This document shows, piece after piece, positions 53,790-63,847 of a stretch of 64,000 nucleotides of DNA. Location of the stretch: contig CAVOLM010000013.1 in NCBI GenBank assembly GCA_963696675.1, positions 1-64,000 of the forward strand, written 5' to 3'. The notes beneath the pieces are model-generated. The model saw nothing but the letters and a program-made list of their open reading frames with translations, was not told the DNA's origin and did no database searches. The first letter of the stretch is position 1; each line of letters begins with the position of its first letter. The DNA is from DATBVX01 sp963696675 (lineage in GTDB: Bacteria; Pseudomonadota; Gammaproteobacteria; Steroidobacterales; Steroidobacteraceae). The position numbers and the translations under genes were made by a program.

Positions 53790-54968
53790 CTACGTCCCGC
53801 TGTTCGCGGCAGCCGAGGCCTGTCGACCCACATTGATTCCGGCGCGGCTCGTGAGATAGACGGCGTAAGTCCCGAGCCAGTGACTGCCGACATATGAAAC
53901 GTGCAGCACCGCGGGGAGTCCGACCTGTCGATGCAGCGCTGCCACGATCAGGAGCACGTTCACGCGCAGATCGTTTTGCGGCAGCGCGCTCGCGATTCCA
54001 TCCAGCATCCACGCACGGCTGAGATTGAGTCCGTCGATGTGAGCGAGCTTCGGATCGTTGCGATCGGTAACGACTGCGGGCTTCAGCCATTGCGTCGGAT
54101 CGCTGCTCGCCAGACTGGGGAAGAAGCGTCCCAGCCAGCGCGAAAACGCCTTCCGTTCGAGCACGCGGCGCATGAAATCGGCCTCGGCCAGGCAAGGGGA
54201 CAGGAAATCCGTGCCGGATGGCTCGAAAGCGAGCGGACACTTCTTGTCCTGCGAATAGAACTGCCCCGCCTTGGCCGCGAGCAGATCGCGCATCTCGGTA
54301 TCGCCGGCCACGAGCGCCCAGTCCCACATCAGCCCGAATGAAAGGGCGGTCTGGCTGTGTTCACCGCTGCGAACCGGGTAGGCCAGTTGCGGCAACCACT
54401 CTTTCAACTGGGCAGCAGCCGCGGCCTCGAGCGGCAGCAATGCGGCGAGCCACTCGCGCCCTTGAGGATCCTCCCACTCGCGCAGTTCCGCGCAGAGCCT
54501 CAGGAGCCACGCGAGCCCGTAGGGACGCTCGAACGCCTCACGCCCCTCGCCTTCGAGATAGGCGACCTCGCCTGCGAGGTTATCGGTGGTGAGGCTGCGC
54601 GCGAGCTCAGCCCGCGCGACGGTCACGAACGGTGCATCCGGATACAGCCGCACGAGCCGCGCCAGCAGCCAGTGTCCATGCACGGCCGAATGCCAGTCAT
54701 AGCAACCGTAGAACGCCGGAGTCAGCTCCCGCGGCGGGCGTGCATCGGCATCGCTGTTCAGCACGTGCGAAATCTTGTTGGGATACTCCCGGTGCAGGCA
54801 TGCGAGCGCGAGCTCCGCGAAGTGTCCGGCGGCTTCGACATCGAGCGGCCTGGGCAGCGGTATGACGAGTTTCGTCTTAGCCCGGTTCGAGACGACCGTG
54901 GCAGCGGTCACAGTGCTGGTACACACGGCGGCCGCAGTCAGAAGAATGAGGCTGGCAACGCGGCGCAT
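53790..54968 (-). CDS. Exported DUF2891 protein
   Basis: 392 residues from an ATG at 54968 (MRRVASLILLTAAAVCTSTV), a signal peptide. DUF2891 landmarks: PAFYGCYDWHSAVHGHWLLA near residue 95, FERPYGLAWLLRLCAELREW, HSQTALSFGLMWDWALVAGD, GTDFLSPCLAEADFMRRVL and VSYVGSHWLGTYAVYLTSRA. These Trp/His-rich motifs repeat at helix ends as in alpha/alpha toroid enzymes, so a carbohydrate-active or hydrolase role is possible; function of the family is unknown. Confidence 0.88.
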   Translation of the reverse strand: MRRVASLILLTAAAVCTSTVTAATVVSNRAKTKLVIPLPRPLDVEAAGHFAELALACLHREYPNKISHVLNSDADARPPRELTPAFYGCYDWHSAVHGHWLLARLVRLYPDAPFVTVARAELARSLTTDNLAGEVAYLEGEGREAFERPYGLAWLLRLCAELREWEDPQGREWLAALLPLEAAAAAQLKEWLPQLAYPVRSGEHSQTALSFGLMWDWALVAGDTEMRDLLAAKAGQFYSQDKKCPLAFEPSGTDFLSPCLAEADFMRRVLERKAFSRWLGRFFPSLASSDPTQWLKPAVVTDRNDPKLAHIDGLNLSRAWMLDGIASALPQNDLRVNVLLIVAALHRQVGLPAVLHVSYVGSHWLGTYAVYLTSRAGINVGRQASAAANSGT

Positions 54969-55298
54969 CGCGCGATTATGCGAGATCGGACTCAGCCACG
55001 GTACGTCCCTGCTGTCGAATTGGGGGCGAGTGCAACGACTGTCTTGCATGGACCGCAAGCTTCAGCCTCGAGTTCAGTTGGCCGGGCGATGAGCGGCGCA
55101 ATTGCGTGTGCTGACGTTCGCTTGGTCCGCAATTGGCAGCGGCTCGCACCTGCGTGGTCACCAAAGGCGAAATTTTTACTGCGGCGCGCTAAACTTCGCG
55201 GCCCCGTGCCACGCTATGTGGCGCCACGACAACGACAGCAGAGAACCGCTTTGAACGCGCAGCCCGAACAGGATTTCGAACTCCGCAAGGTCGCCTCC
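54969..55298. promoter_or_regulatory. Divergent region upstream of the RND efflux genes with an 8-bp inverted repeat
   Basis: No gene is supported here. CAATTGCG at 55099-55106 and CGCAATTG at 55128-55135 form a perfect inverted repeat with a 21-base spacer, about 165-200 bases upstream of the adaptor ATG. An AT-rich patch AAATTTTTACTG follows at 55170-55181. The repeat is a possible regulator site for the efflux operon; no regulator gene is adjacent. Confidence 0.45.
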
Positions 55299-56501
55299 AT
55301 GAACCGTGATCATATGCCCGCGCCGGCTCGCTCTTACCAGGACCGGAGCCTGCCGGGGCGGCTGCAGAGAATCAGGGACATCCCGCCGAAATGGTGGGTG
55401 GCGGGGCTCGTTGTCCTGGTGGTCGCGATCGCGCTGGTCTGGGCGAAGCAGCACTTCTCATCGGCAGCGCCGAAAGTTGCCCCGCTGATGGAGCAATCCA
55501 CACCGCTGGTCACCGTGATCACGCCACGAGTGGTGCCGGTGACGGCGAGCGTCACTTTCAGCGGCACGATCTTCGCCCGCTATGACGTGCCGATCGGCGC
55601 AGAAGGCGAAGCCGGTCGAATCGTCGCCATCTATGTGGAGGCCGGCGATCAGGTCAAGCGCGGACAAATCATGGCGAAGCTCGATCAATCGGTGCTGTTG
55701 CCGCAGTTGAATCGCCTGGCCGCGTCACTCGAAGAAGCGCGCGCGCAAGCAGCGTTGTCCCAGGCAGAGTACGGGCGCGCCAAGGGGGTCGAGGCCGCCG
55801 GTGCGCTGTCTGCGGAGGAAATCGAGAGGCGCAGGGCTGCTTCGGTCACGGACCAGGCGCGCGTCAACGTCGCGGCCGCACAGCTTGCGGAAATGCAGGC
55901 GCGCCTCGATCGCTCGGAAATTCGAGCTCAGGCGGACGGCCTGGTGCTCACGCGTACCGCAGAGCTTGGACAGACCGCCGCTCCGGGTGGTGAGCCGCTG
56001 TTCCGCCTGGCGCGCGGCGGTGAGATCGAAATGCGCGGCTCGCTCGCGGAACAGGATTTTGCGCGGGTGCGGCCCGACCAGCCGGCAACGGTCTATCTGA
56101 CCGGTTATGACACGCCGTTCAGCGGCAAGGTGCGGTTGCTCGGTGCGGTCATCGATCCGAAAACCCGATTGGGCGAAGTGCGTATCGCACTGGAATCGAA
56201 TCCGGCCCTGCGGCCGGGCGCATTCGCACGCGGTCAGATCGTGGTGGGCGAAGCGAGGCGCCCGGTGCTGCCGCAGACCGCAGTGCTTTCCGATCTGAAG
56301 GGCAGTTACGTCTATGTCGTCAACGGCAGCAACAAGATCGAGCGTCGTGCGGTGCACGTCGCCGACACGACAGTAGGCGGCGTGGTCATCGGTGAGGGCC
56401 TCGAGGGCAGCGAGAAGGTGATCGCGATGGCGGGCGGCTTCCTGCGTGAAGGCGAGGTCGTCGAACTCGCGCCGCAAGCGGCGCAGCAGGCCCGCAAATG
56501 A
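55299..56501 (+). CDS. RND efflux periplasmic adaptor (membrane fusion protein)
   Basis: 400 residues from an ATG at 55299 (MNRDHMPAPARSYQDRS) with AAGG 8 bases ahead; a TTG at 55251 is an alternative, and the frame stays open far upstream without coding character. One N-terminal membrane anchor (WWVAGLVVLVVAIALVWA), then the HlyD/AcrA order: barrel and lipoyl half (ARYDVPIGAEGEAGRIVAIY, VEAGDQVKRGQIMAKLDQS), a coiled-coil hairpin (RLAASLEEARAQAALSQAEY), second lipoyl half (RSEIRAQADGLVLTRTAELG) and beta barrel (ALRPGAFARGQIVVGEARRP). Overlaps the pump gene by ATGA. Confidence 0.92.
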   Translation: MNRDHMPAPARSYQDRSLPGRLQRIRDIPPKWWVAGLVVLVVAIALVWAKQHFSSAAPKVAPLMEQSTPLVTVITPRVVPVTASVTFSGTIFARYDVPIGAEGEAGRIVAIYVEAGDQVKRGQIMAKLDQSVLLPQLNRLAASLEEARAQAALSQAEYGRAKGVEAAGALSAEEIERRRAASVTDQARVNVAAAQLAEMQARLDRSEIRAQADGLVLTRTAELGQTAAPGGEPLFRLARGGEIEMRGSLAEQDFARVRPDQPATVYLTGYDTPFSGKVRLLGAVIDPKTRLGEVRIALESNPALRPGAFARGQIVVGEARRPVLPQTAVLSDLKGSYVYVVNGSNKIERRAVHVADTTVGGVVIGEGLEGSEKVIAMAGGFLREGEVVELAPQAAQQARK

Positions 56502-59500
56502 TGAAGAACATCTCGGCATGGGCCATCAAGCACCCGGTACCGCCCGTGGTGCTGTTCGTGGTGCTGTTTTTCCTCGGCATCGTCGCCTTCATCCGCCTGC
56601 CCATCAACCTGAGCCCGGACATTTCCTTTCCGCTGGTCGAGGTCACGGTCAGTCAGCCGGGCGCCGCGCCGACCGAGATCGAGACACAGATCATCCAGAA
56701 GATCGAAGGCTCGGTCGCGAGCGTCGGTAACGTCAAGAACATCACCTCCGCAGCGCTCGAAGGCGCTGCATTCGTCTATATCGAGTTCCAGATCGGCACC
56801 CCAGTCGACCGCGCCGTGACGGATGTGCGCGATGCCGTTGCCAAAGTGCGCAGCAATCTGCCGGAGGGCATCGAAGAACCGCTGGTCCAGCGCATCGATG
56901 TCGAAGGCGGAGCGTTCGTCTACTACGCCGTCAGCACCACGGACATGACGGAAGAGGAGCTCAGCTGGTTCGTCGACAACGCCGTCACCAAGCGGTTGCT
57001 GGCCGTGAACGGCGTGGCACAGGTGCAGCGCGGCGGCGGTGTCGATCGCGAGATCCGCGTCGAGCTCGATCCGGCGCGGATGCAGGCGCTCGGGCTCACC
57101 GCGGTGGACGTCAATCAGCAACTGCGCCAGATCAATCTCGACGCGCCGGGCGGGCGCCTGCAGGTTGGCGGCGGCGAACAGTCGATCCGCGTACTGGGCG
57201 GGGCACACACCGCCCTGCAACTCGGGCAGACGCGCATCTATCTGCCAGGCGGACGAGTGGCGCGCCTGAGCGACATCGCGGAAGTGCGCGATGGCGTCGC
57301 CGAAATCCGCAGCGTCTCGCGGCTCAATGGCCGCACGGCGACAACGTTCGGCGTGTTCCGGTCCAAGGGTTCTTCCGACGTGACCGTGATGGACCTCGTC
57401 ACGCGCGAGATCGACAAGATCGGCAAGGAATTCCCGCAGGTGAAGCTGAAGGTCGTCTTCACGACCGTCGACTACACCAAGCGCATGTTCTCGTCCGCGA
57501 TCGAAGCACTCATCGAGGGCTCCATCCTGGCCGTGGCCGTGGTCTGGTTCTTCCTGCGCGACTGGCGCGCCACCGCGATCTCGGCCCTCGCCATTCCGTT
57601 GTCGGCCATCCCGACCTTCGCCTTCATGCAGTGGATGGGCTTCACCCTGAACCAGGTGAGTCTCCTCGCCCTGTCGCTGGTCGCCGGCGTGCTGGTGGAC
57701 GATGCGATCGTGGAAATCGAGAACATCGTGCGCCACATGCGCACGGGCAAGACCGGCTACAAGGCGGCACTCGATGCAGCCGACGAAATCGGCCTCGCAG
57801 TGGTTGCCACGTCTGCGACCATCATCGCGGTATTCCTGCCGGTGAGCTTCATGCCCGGCATCACGGGGCAGTACTTCATCCAGTTCGGTCTCACCGTTGC
57901 GGCAGCTGTCTTCTTCTCATTGCTGGTCGCGCGTCTCATCACGCCGGTCGTCGCCGCCTATACGCTCAAGTCGGACAACATCAAGGTCCACGGCGACGGA
58001 CCGATCATGACCTGGTACCTGAAGACCTTGCGCTGGTGCGTCAATCACCGCTGGCGCACGCTCGCCGGTGGCGCCGCGTTTTTCATTCTGTCGCTCGTCG
58101 CCCTGTCGATGGTGCCCACGTCGTTCATTCCGGAGGCCGATCTCGCGAGTTCCCAGCTCAATATCGAGTTGCCCCCAGGCGTTCAGCTCGAAGAGACCGC
58201 CGGGGTATCCGCTGCAGCGTACGAGATCCTGAAGCAGCAGCCCGAAGTGACCGATGTCGTTGAGAGCATCGGCACTGACGAGACGGGCGAAGTACGCATC
58301 GCCAACCTGTTCATTTCCCTGGTGCCGCGCGAGGAGCGCAAGCTTACGCAGCAGCAGTGGGAGGAGCGCCTCATCAAGGAGCTGCGCAGAATTCCGGACG
58401 CCCGCATCAACTTCCAGAAGCAATCGGGTGGCGGCTACGGGCGCGACATCACCATCTACCTGACGGGCGATGATCCGGCGCTGGTCGACCGTACCGCGCG
58501 GCAGGTGGTGGAAGAGATGCGGACCCTGAAGGAACTGCGCGAACCGCGGATCAACGGCGACCTGCCACGTCCCGAGATCATCATCCGGCCGCGCCTGGAC
58601 CTCGCCGCCGAGCTCGGCGTGAGTGTCGCGAGCATCAGCCAGACCATCCGCATCGCGACGTTGGGGGACTTGCCGCAGAATGCGCCCAAGTTCTCCCTGT
58701 CCGATCGGCAGATCCCGATTCGCGTCAGCCTGGTGGAGAGCGCGCGGCGCGACCTGGGTACGCTGGAGAACCTCCCGGTACCGACGGCGTCGGGTACACC
58801 GGTGCCGCTGAAAGCCGTCGCTGATATCAGTTTCGGCGAAGGGCCGGTGCGCGTGCGGCGCTACAACCAGAGCCGTCGTATCGCGCTCGAGGCCGACCTC
58901 AACGGCGTGGAGCTCGGCGAGGGACTGAAAAAGATCTACGCGCTTGCCCACCCTGAGCAACCTGCCGGCGGGTGTCCGGAAGGTGGAAGTCGGTGATGCA
59001 GAAGTGATGCGTGAACTGTTCGCCAACTTCGCGATCGCCATGTTCACCGGCGTGCTGATGGTGTTTGCAGTGCTGGTGCTGCTGTTCGCGCGGGTGTTCC
59101 AGCCCATCACGATTCTGTCCGCCCTGCCCTTCTCGATCGGCGGTGCGGCCGTCGCGTTGCTCATCGTGGGATTCCCGCTGTCGCTCCCGGTCGTAATCGG
59201 CTTCCTGATGCTGATGGGCATCGTCGCGAAGAATTCCATCCTGCTGGTGGATTTCGCGATCGAGGAGATGCGCGCCGGCAAGGACCGGATGACGGCACTC
59301 CTCGAAGCGGGCCACAAACGCGCACGCCCGATCGTGATGACCACGGTCGCAATGGTGGCGGGCATGTTACCGGTCGCGATTGGAATCCACGGCGATGCCT
59401 CGTTCCGCGCGCCGATGGCGGTCGCCGTGATGGGCGGTCTCATCACCTCCACCGCACTGACGCTGGTGATCGTGCCGGCAGCATTCACGCTGATCGATGA

Positions 59501-59582
59501 CATCGAACGCTGGCTCGGTCCGAAGGTCTCGCGCGTGCTCACGGCGCACCCGGAACCCGTGCCGAGTCCGAATCCGCGCTAG
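56498..59582 (+). CDS. RND efflux pump inner-membrane transporter (one frame break)
   Basis: ATG at 56498; the frame is lost near 58945 (GCGCTTGCCC, surplus T) and continues to 59582, about 1028 residues as in AcrB-type pumps. Landmarks: SAWAIKHPVPPVVLFVVLFF (TM1), RLPINLSPDISFPLVEVTVS, GAAPTEIETQIIQKIEGSVA, the TM4 segment LVAGVLVDDAIVEIENIVRH with the proton-relay acidic residues, VATSATIIAVFLPVSFMPGI, FIPEADLASSQLNIELPPG, and the late TM block ILLVDFAIEEMRAGKDRMTA. HME/HAE-like subfamily; no outer-membrane TolC partner nearby. Confidence 0.92.
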
Positions 59583-59620
59583 TCAGCACTCAGTTCTCCG
59601 GGACTCACGAGGCACGCCGC

Positions 59621-60724
59621 ATGAGCATGCAGACCCGTCGACAGTTCGTGCGCCGCGGCGCTGCAATCGCCGCGGCCGCTCCGTTCATCAGCACGAGCGT
59701 CACGCGCGCTCTGGCGGAATCGTCCCGAAAGAAGTTGGGATTTGCCATTTGCGGGCTCGGCAAGCTCAGCGCCGAGCAGATCGCGCCTGCCCTGCTCAAG
59801 ACGCAGTACTGCCGCTTGGCCGGCCTGATCACGGACTCGCCCGATAAGGCCGCGCGCTGGAAAACCCAATACGGCATCCCGGATCGCAACGTCTACACCT
59901 ACGACACGATGGAGCGGATGGCCGATAACCCTGATATCGACGTCGTCTACATCGTCACGCCCAACGCGCTTCACCTGCCGCACACGCTCGCGGCCGCCAA
60001 GGCGGGCAAGCACGTGTATTGCGAGAAGCCGATGGAGGTCTCGATTGAGCGCTGCGAGCTCATGATGGCGGCATGCAAGGCAGCCGATCGCCTGCTGGGC
60101 ATCGCATACCGCCTGCAGTTCGAGCCCAACAATCTCGAGTGCGTGAGACTTGCGCGGGAGAAGGAGCTGGGCGCGGTCAAGATCGTCGAGGCGGGCTTCT
60201 GCATCTCGGTGGGTGATCCCAACCAGTGGCGACTCAAGCGTGCCCTGGCCGGTGGTGGCGCATTGATGGACGTCGGGGTGTACGCGGTGCAGGCGATGCG
60301 CTACCTGACGGGCGAAGAGCCGATCCTCATCTCGGCGACCGAATCAAAGACCGATCCGGTGAAATTCGCGGAAGTCGACGAGTCGATCGTCTGGCAGGCG
60401 AAGTTCCCCGGTGGGGCGCTCGCCTACTGTTCCGCGAGTTACAACGCGCATGGCATCGCGCGTTTCAGGGCCCAGGCCGAGCACGGCTGGTTCGAGCTCG
60501 ATCCCGCCTTCTACTACGGCGGCATTCGCGGGCGACGCAGCGATGGCAAGGAGATCAACCTGCCGGGCGGCGATCAATTTGCCGTGCAGATGGATGACTT
60601 CGCGCGCTGCATCCTGGAGCGCAAGCCCACGAAGGTCTCCGGCGAAGAGGGTTTGCGCGACGTGAAGATCATGCTCGCGATCTACGACTCCATCCGCACC
60701 GGCGCGGCGGTTAAGCTCGTCTGA
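59621..60724 (+). CDS. Tat-exported Gfo/Idh/MocA family oxidoreductase
   Basis: 367 residues from an ATG at 59621. Twin-arginine leader QTRRQFVRRGAAIAAAAPF. NAD(P)-binding fold GFAICGLGKLSAEQIAPALL; the family E-K-P motif in KHVYCEKPMEVSIERCELM; C-terminal domain with GAVKIVEAGFCISVGDP, RALAGGGALMDVGVYAVQAM and HGWFELDPAFYYGG. Close in layout to periplasmic glucose-fructose oxidoreductase. Followed by a hairpin that terminates the convergent receptor gene. Confidence 0.92.
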   Translation: MSMQTRRQFVRRGAAIAAAAPFISTSVTRALAESSRKKLGFAICGLGKLSAEQIAPALLKTQYCRLAGLITDSPDKAARWKTQYGIPDRNVYTYDTMERMADNPDIDVVYIVTPNALHLPHTLAAAKAGKHVYCEKPMEVSIERCELMMAACKAADRLLGIAYRLQFEPNNLECVRLAREKELGAVKIVEAGFCISVGDPNQWRLKRALAGGGALMDVGVYAVQAMRYLTGEEPILISATESKTDPVKFAEVDESIVWQAKFPGGALAYCSASYNAHGIARFRAQAEHGWFELDPAFYYGGIRGRRSDGKEINLPGGDQFAVQMDDFARCILERKPTKVSGEEGLRDVKIMLAIYDSIRTGAAVKLV

Positions 60725-60740
60725 GAGACCTGGACCGCTG

Positions 60741-60770
60741 AAAAAAAGCGGCGGGCACGAAGCCCGCCGC
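60741..60770 (-). terminator. Intrinsic terminator of the TonB-dependent receptor gene
   Basis: On the minus strand GCGGCGGGC, loop TTCGT, GCCCGCCGC form a perfect 9-bp GC stem (60748-60770) followed at once by seven T (60741-60747). It lies 22 bases past the receptor stop. The convergent Gfo/Idh gene ends just before it at 60724, so the hairpin may also slow readthrough from that side. Confidence 0.9.
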
Positions 60771-60792
60771 CGAACGCTTGAGGTGATGAAGG

Positions 60793-63700
60793 TCAGAAGT
60801 CTGCGGTCACGCTGACGAAACCGTAGCGCCCGAGCGTATCGTAGAGCTGCGGGAACGTGTTGCCGTTGCAGTACACATCCAGGCAACTGTCCTGCCCGAT
60901 CAGCGGTGGGTCCTCGTCCGTGAGGTTGTTGATACCGACCCGCAATGTGATGCTCTGATTGAATGCGTACGCACCGGCCAGATCCAGGTAGCTCATCGAC
61001 TTGATGCTGGCGTCCGTCGCCGGGACATCGCCGTTGAGCTGCGGATTGGAGCTCGTAGTGTCGAGCTTGGTGCTGTCGATATAACGCCAGCTCAACGACA
61101 GGTCGAGGTTCCACGGCGTAGACCAGGTGGCCCTGAACTTGTGGCGCCAATCCGGCGTCGGCACGCCGCACGAGAGGCCGTACAAGCCCTTGCAGTCGTA
61201 TGAAGCGGAGCCCGTGGTCGGCTGCACTGTCAACGTGTCGACGTACGTTCCGATCAGTTGGAACGCGAGCCGGCCCGCGTTGCCACCCATGTCGAAGTTG
61301 TAGTTCAACTCCGTATCGATGCCCTTGGTGCGCAGCGACCCGGTGTTGATGATCGGATCATCGACGAAGCCGAGCGTGCCGATCCACAGTGACCCGGATC
61401 CCGGCGCACGGTGGACCTGGCTGCAGAAGCCCGGGTCGGCAGTGTTGAGGCAGTTGTTGATGATCACGTCCGCGCCGACACTGTTGATCAGGCCTTCCAC
61501 CTTGATGTCGTAGTAGTCCGCAGACCAGCTGAGGTGCGGCAGAAAGCTCGGCGTCAGTACGAACCCATAGGAGTAGGTGTCCGACTTTTCCGGATCGAGG
61601 TCCGGATTGCCCCCGACCAGCCCGTTGTACTGCGAGGCCGGGTTCTCAAGGATCGAGCCGTACTGAGCTGCGGTGACGCCCGTATTGGCACATTCCGCCA
61701 GAAGTCGCCCACCGCTGACGACCCCGCTGGCATCGAGTGCGCCCGCACATGGATCGCTATTACCGTCGAGTTGCACACGATCCTGCAGGAACAACTCCTG
61801 TCCATTCGGCGCGCGCACTGCTCTCTGGTAGCTGCCACGGAAGCGGACGCTTTCGACCGGCGCGTAGTTCAGGCCGAACTTGTAGGTGTCGGTATTGAAT
61901 CCCAGGTTGTAGTCGGAATACCGGTAGCCGGCTTCCACCGCAAGATCCTGGGCGCCCGTCTTGTCCTGCATGAGTGGCATTCGAGCTTCGACGAACAGCT
62001 CTTTGACATCGAACGAACCGATCGTGTTGAGCTCGGGAGCGCCCTGGCCGAGCAGATCGTTGGTCTGATAGGCCTGGTCCGTCTTCAACTCCTGCTCTTC
62101 GCGCCGATATTCCGCGCCGAACGCGACACCGAGACCGTCATTGGCAGACGGCAGCTTGGCGCCGTACTGACCAAGATCTCCGGTCACCGAACCGCTGAGG
62201 ACTTCTTCGGTGGTCTGACCCTGCTTGAACCCCGGCACTTGCACATAGTTGAGAGCTTCCTGCGTCACGCCACCGTTCTGCCAGATGTTATAAGGCACGC
62301 ACTTCGCGTCATCATTGGTGACATCGGCATCCACGTTCACGCGACACACGGGCTGGCCGGTCGTGGGATCGTTCACGACCGTAAGCGCCTTACCGAGTCG
62401 CGCCGCGGAGAAAGTCATTGAGGAAGTTCTCCTTGTAGACCGTCGTGCCGTAGAGGCCGTAGGCGTCATAGCTCCACGCCTCACCGAAATTGCCGCGCAC
62501 GCCCAGCACTCCGCGATAGGAAGTGTGTTCGAGATCGTCCCGGCGTCCGCCACCTTCGACGTTGCGCCGGCCGAGGCCGAGGAATACATCGTTCTGGCCC
62601 GGCTGCCGGTTGACGAGCGGGTCGTTGCACAGCAGGTTGACCTGCGAGGCGGACAGCAACGGGTTGTCGCAGTTGACCACATAGTTGCCATAGAACGGCG
62701 GTTGGCCACTGTTGGAACCGAAGAACGCGCCGCTCGGGGCAACCTGTGACACGGTCTTGTCGTTCATGAACATGAACTCGGTGTACGCAGTGGCATGCTC
62801 GTTCATGTCGTAGTGGGCGAACAGGCCCGCCGTGTAGCGATCATCGGGGCGCTGGTAATAGTTGAGCGGCCCGAAGTTGTACACGTCTGTCGCAAAATCG
62901 TACGGCCGGAAATTATTGTTAGCATCAACGGTGTAGTAGCCGTTGTTCGGCTCGGCGGCGGCGCCGAAAGCGGCTGGATCCTGGTTGACCGGCTGGAACA
63001 GCCCGGGTGCGGAAGTCACTGAGCCGTTACAGGAGAATTCGTCACCCGAACCGAGAGTGCAGGCGCTGAAGTCGCGGCTCGCCTGTGTGATCGCCGACAG
63101 CGTGCGGTAGCCGGCATACACGGTCGCATTGCCGCGCCCATCGCCGGAATTCATACCCATGATGAACGTGAAGTCCTTCGAATAACCATCGGTCACGTTG
63201 CTGTCGGGCGTCGGAAAGCCGCTGGCCGCGACCACATCGCTGGCGCTGTTGCTGTTGTTGTGCTGATAGAGCGCGTATTGCGCATCGAGGCGCACGCCTT
63301 CGAAGTGGTCATTCATGATGAAGTTGACCACGCCGGCCACGGCGTCCGCTCCATACACGGCCGACGCACCGCCGGTGAGAACTTCAACACGTTCGACCAA
63401 GGCGCCGGGAATCTGGTTGAGATCAGGCGATGAGGCGCCGTTCTGCGTCGGATCGCCCGGCATCAGGCGGCGGCTGTTCACCAGCACCAGCGTGCGCTGC
63501 GAGCCCAGGCCGCGAAGATTCACGGTGGCTGCGCCCGTCGCTCCGTTGGAGATGTTGCCGCCGAAGTCGGCAACCGCCTGCGGCAGGTTGTTGACGAGAT
63601 CTTCGACGCGCGTGACGCCCTCGAGCTTGAACTCCTCGTTGCCGACCGACGTCACCGGGCTGATGCTGGTCAGGTTTGGTTGTGGAATGCGGGACCCTGT

Positions 63701-63847
63701 GACGACGACAGTTCCGATCTCTGACGCCGGTGCAGCTTCCTGCGCCTCCTGCGCGAACGCAGGCATGCTCGTGCTGGCAGCCGTCGCCGCACTTGCAAGC
63801 AGTGCGTAGCGTACGGCGCGTGCCAGTTGATTGTTACGATAGATCAT
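60793..63847 (-). CDS. TonB-dependent outer-membrane receptor (one frame break)
   Basis: ATG at 63847 (MIYRNNQLARAVRYALLASA) with GAGGAGG ahead; the frame is lost near 62418 (GACTTTCTCC, surplus T) and continues to 60793, about 1018 residues. Signal peptide to about residue 32, then plug domain: SEIGTVVVTGSRIPQPNLTS, LVNNLPQAVADFGGN, VNLRGLGSQRTLVLVNSRRL, IPGALVERVEVLTGGASAVY GADAV (split here). The barrel ends in YGFVSVTADF with the C-terminal Phe for outer-membrane assembly. Late segments PDLDPEKSDTYSYGFVL and FQLIGTYVDTL are typical of this receptor class. The ligand is unknown. Neighbouring Gfo/Idh oxidoreductase suggests a carbohydrate, as inference only. Confidence 0.9.

Noticed and set aside
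54357..55298. Long N-terminal extension of the RND adaptor
   Set aside because: It overlaps the DUF2891 gene antisense and has no coding character; the membrane anchor and ribosome site support the ATG at 55299.
56312..57736. A 474-codon minus-strand open frame opposite the efflux adaptor/pump junction
   Set aside because: It crosses the boundary of two certain plus-strand genes and has the Asp/His-rich composition typical of reverse shadows.
57917..59542. A 541-codon open frame on the minus strand opposite the RND pump gene
   Set aside because: It is the reverse shadow of a GC-rich, strongly conserved RND gene; the peptide is low in hydrophobic order and rich in Arg/Asp/His, with no ribosome site and no motif.
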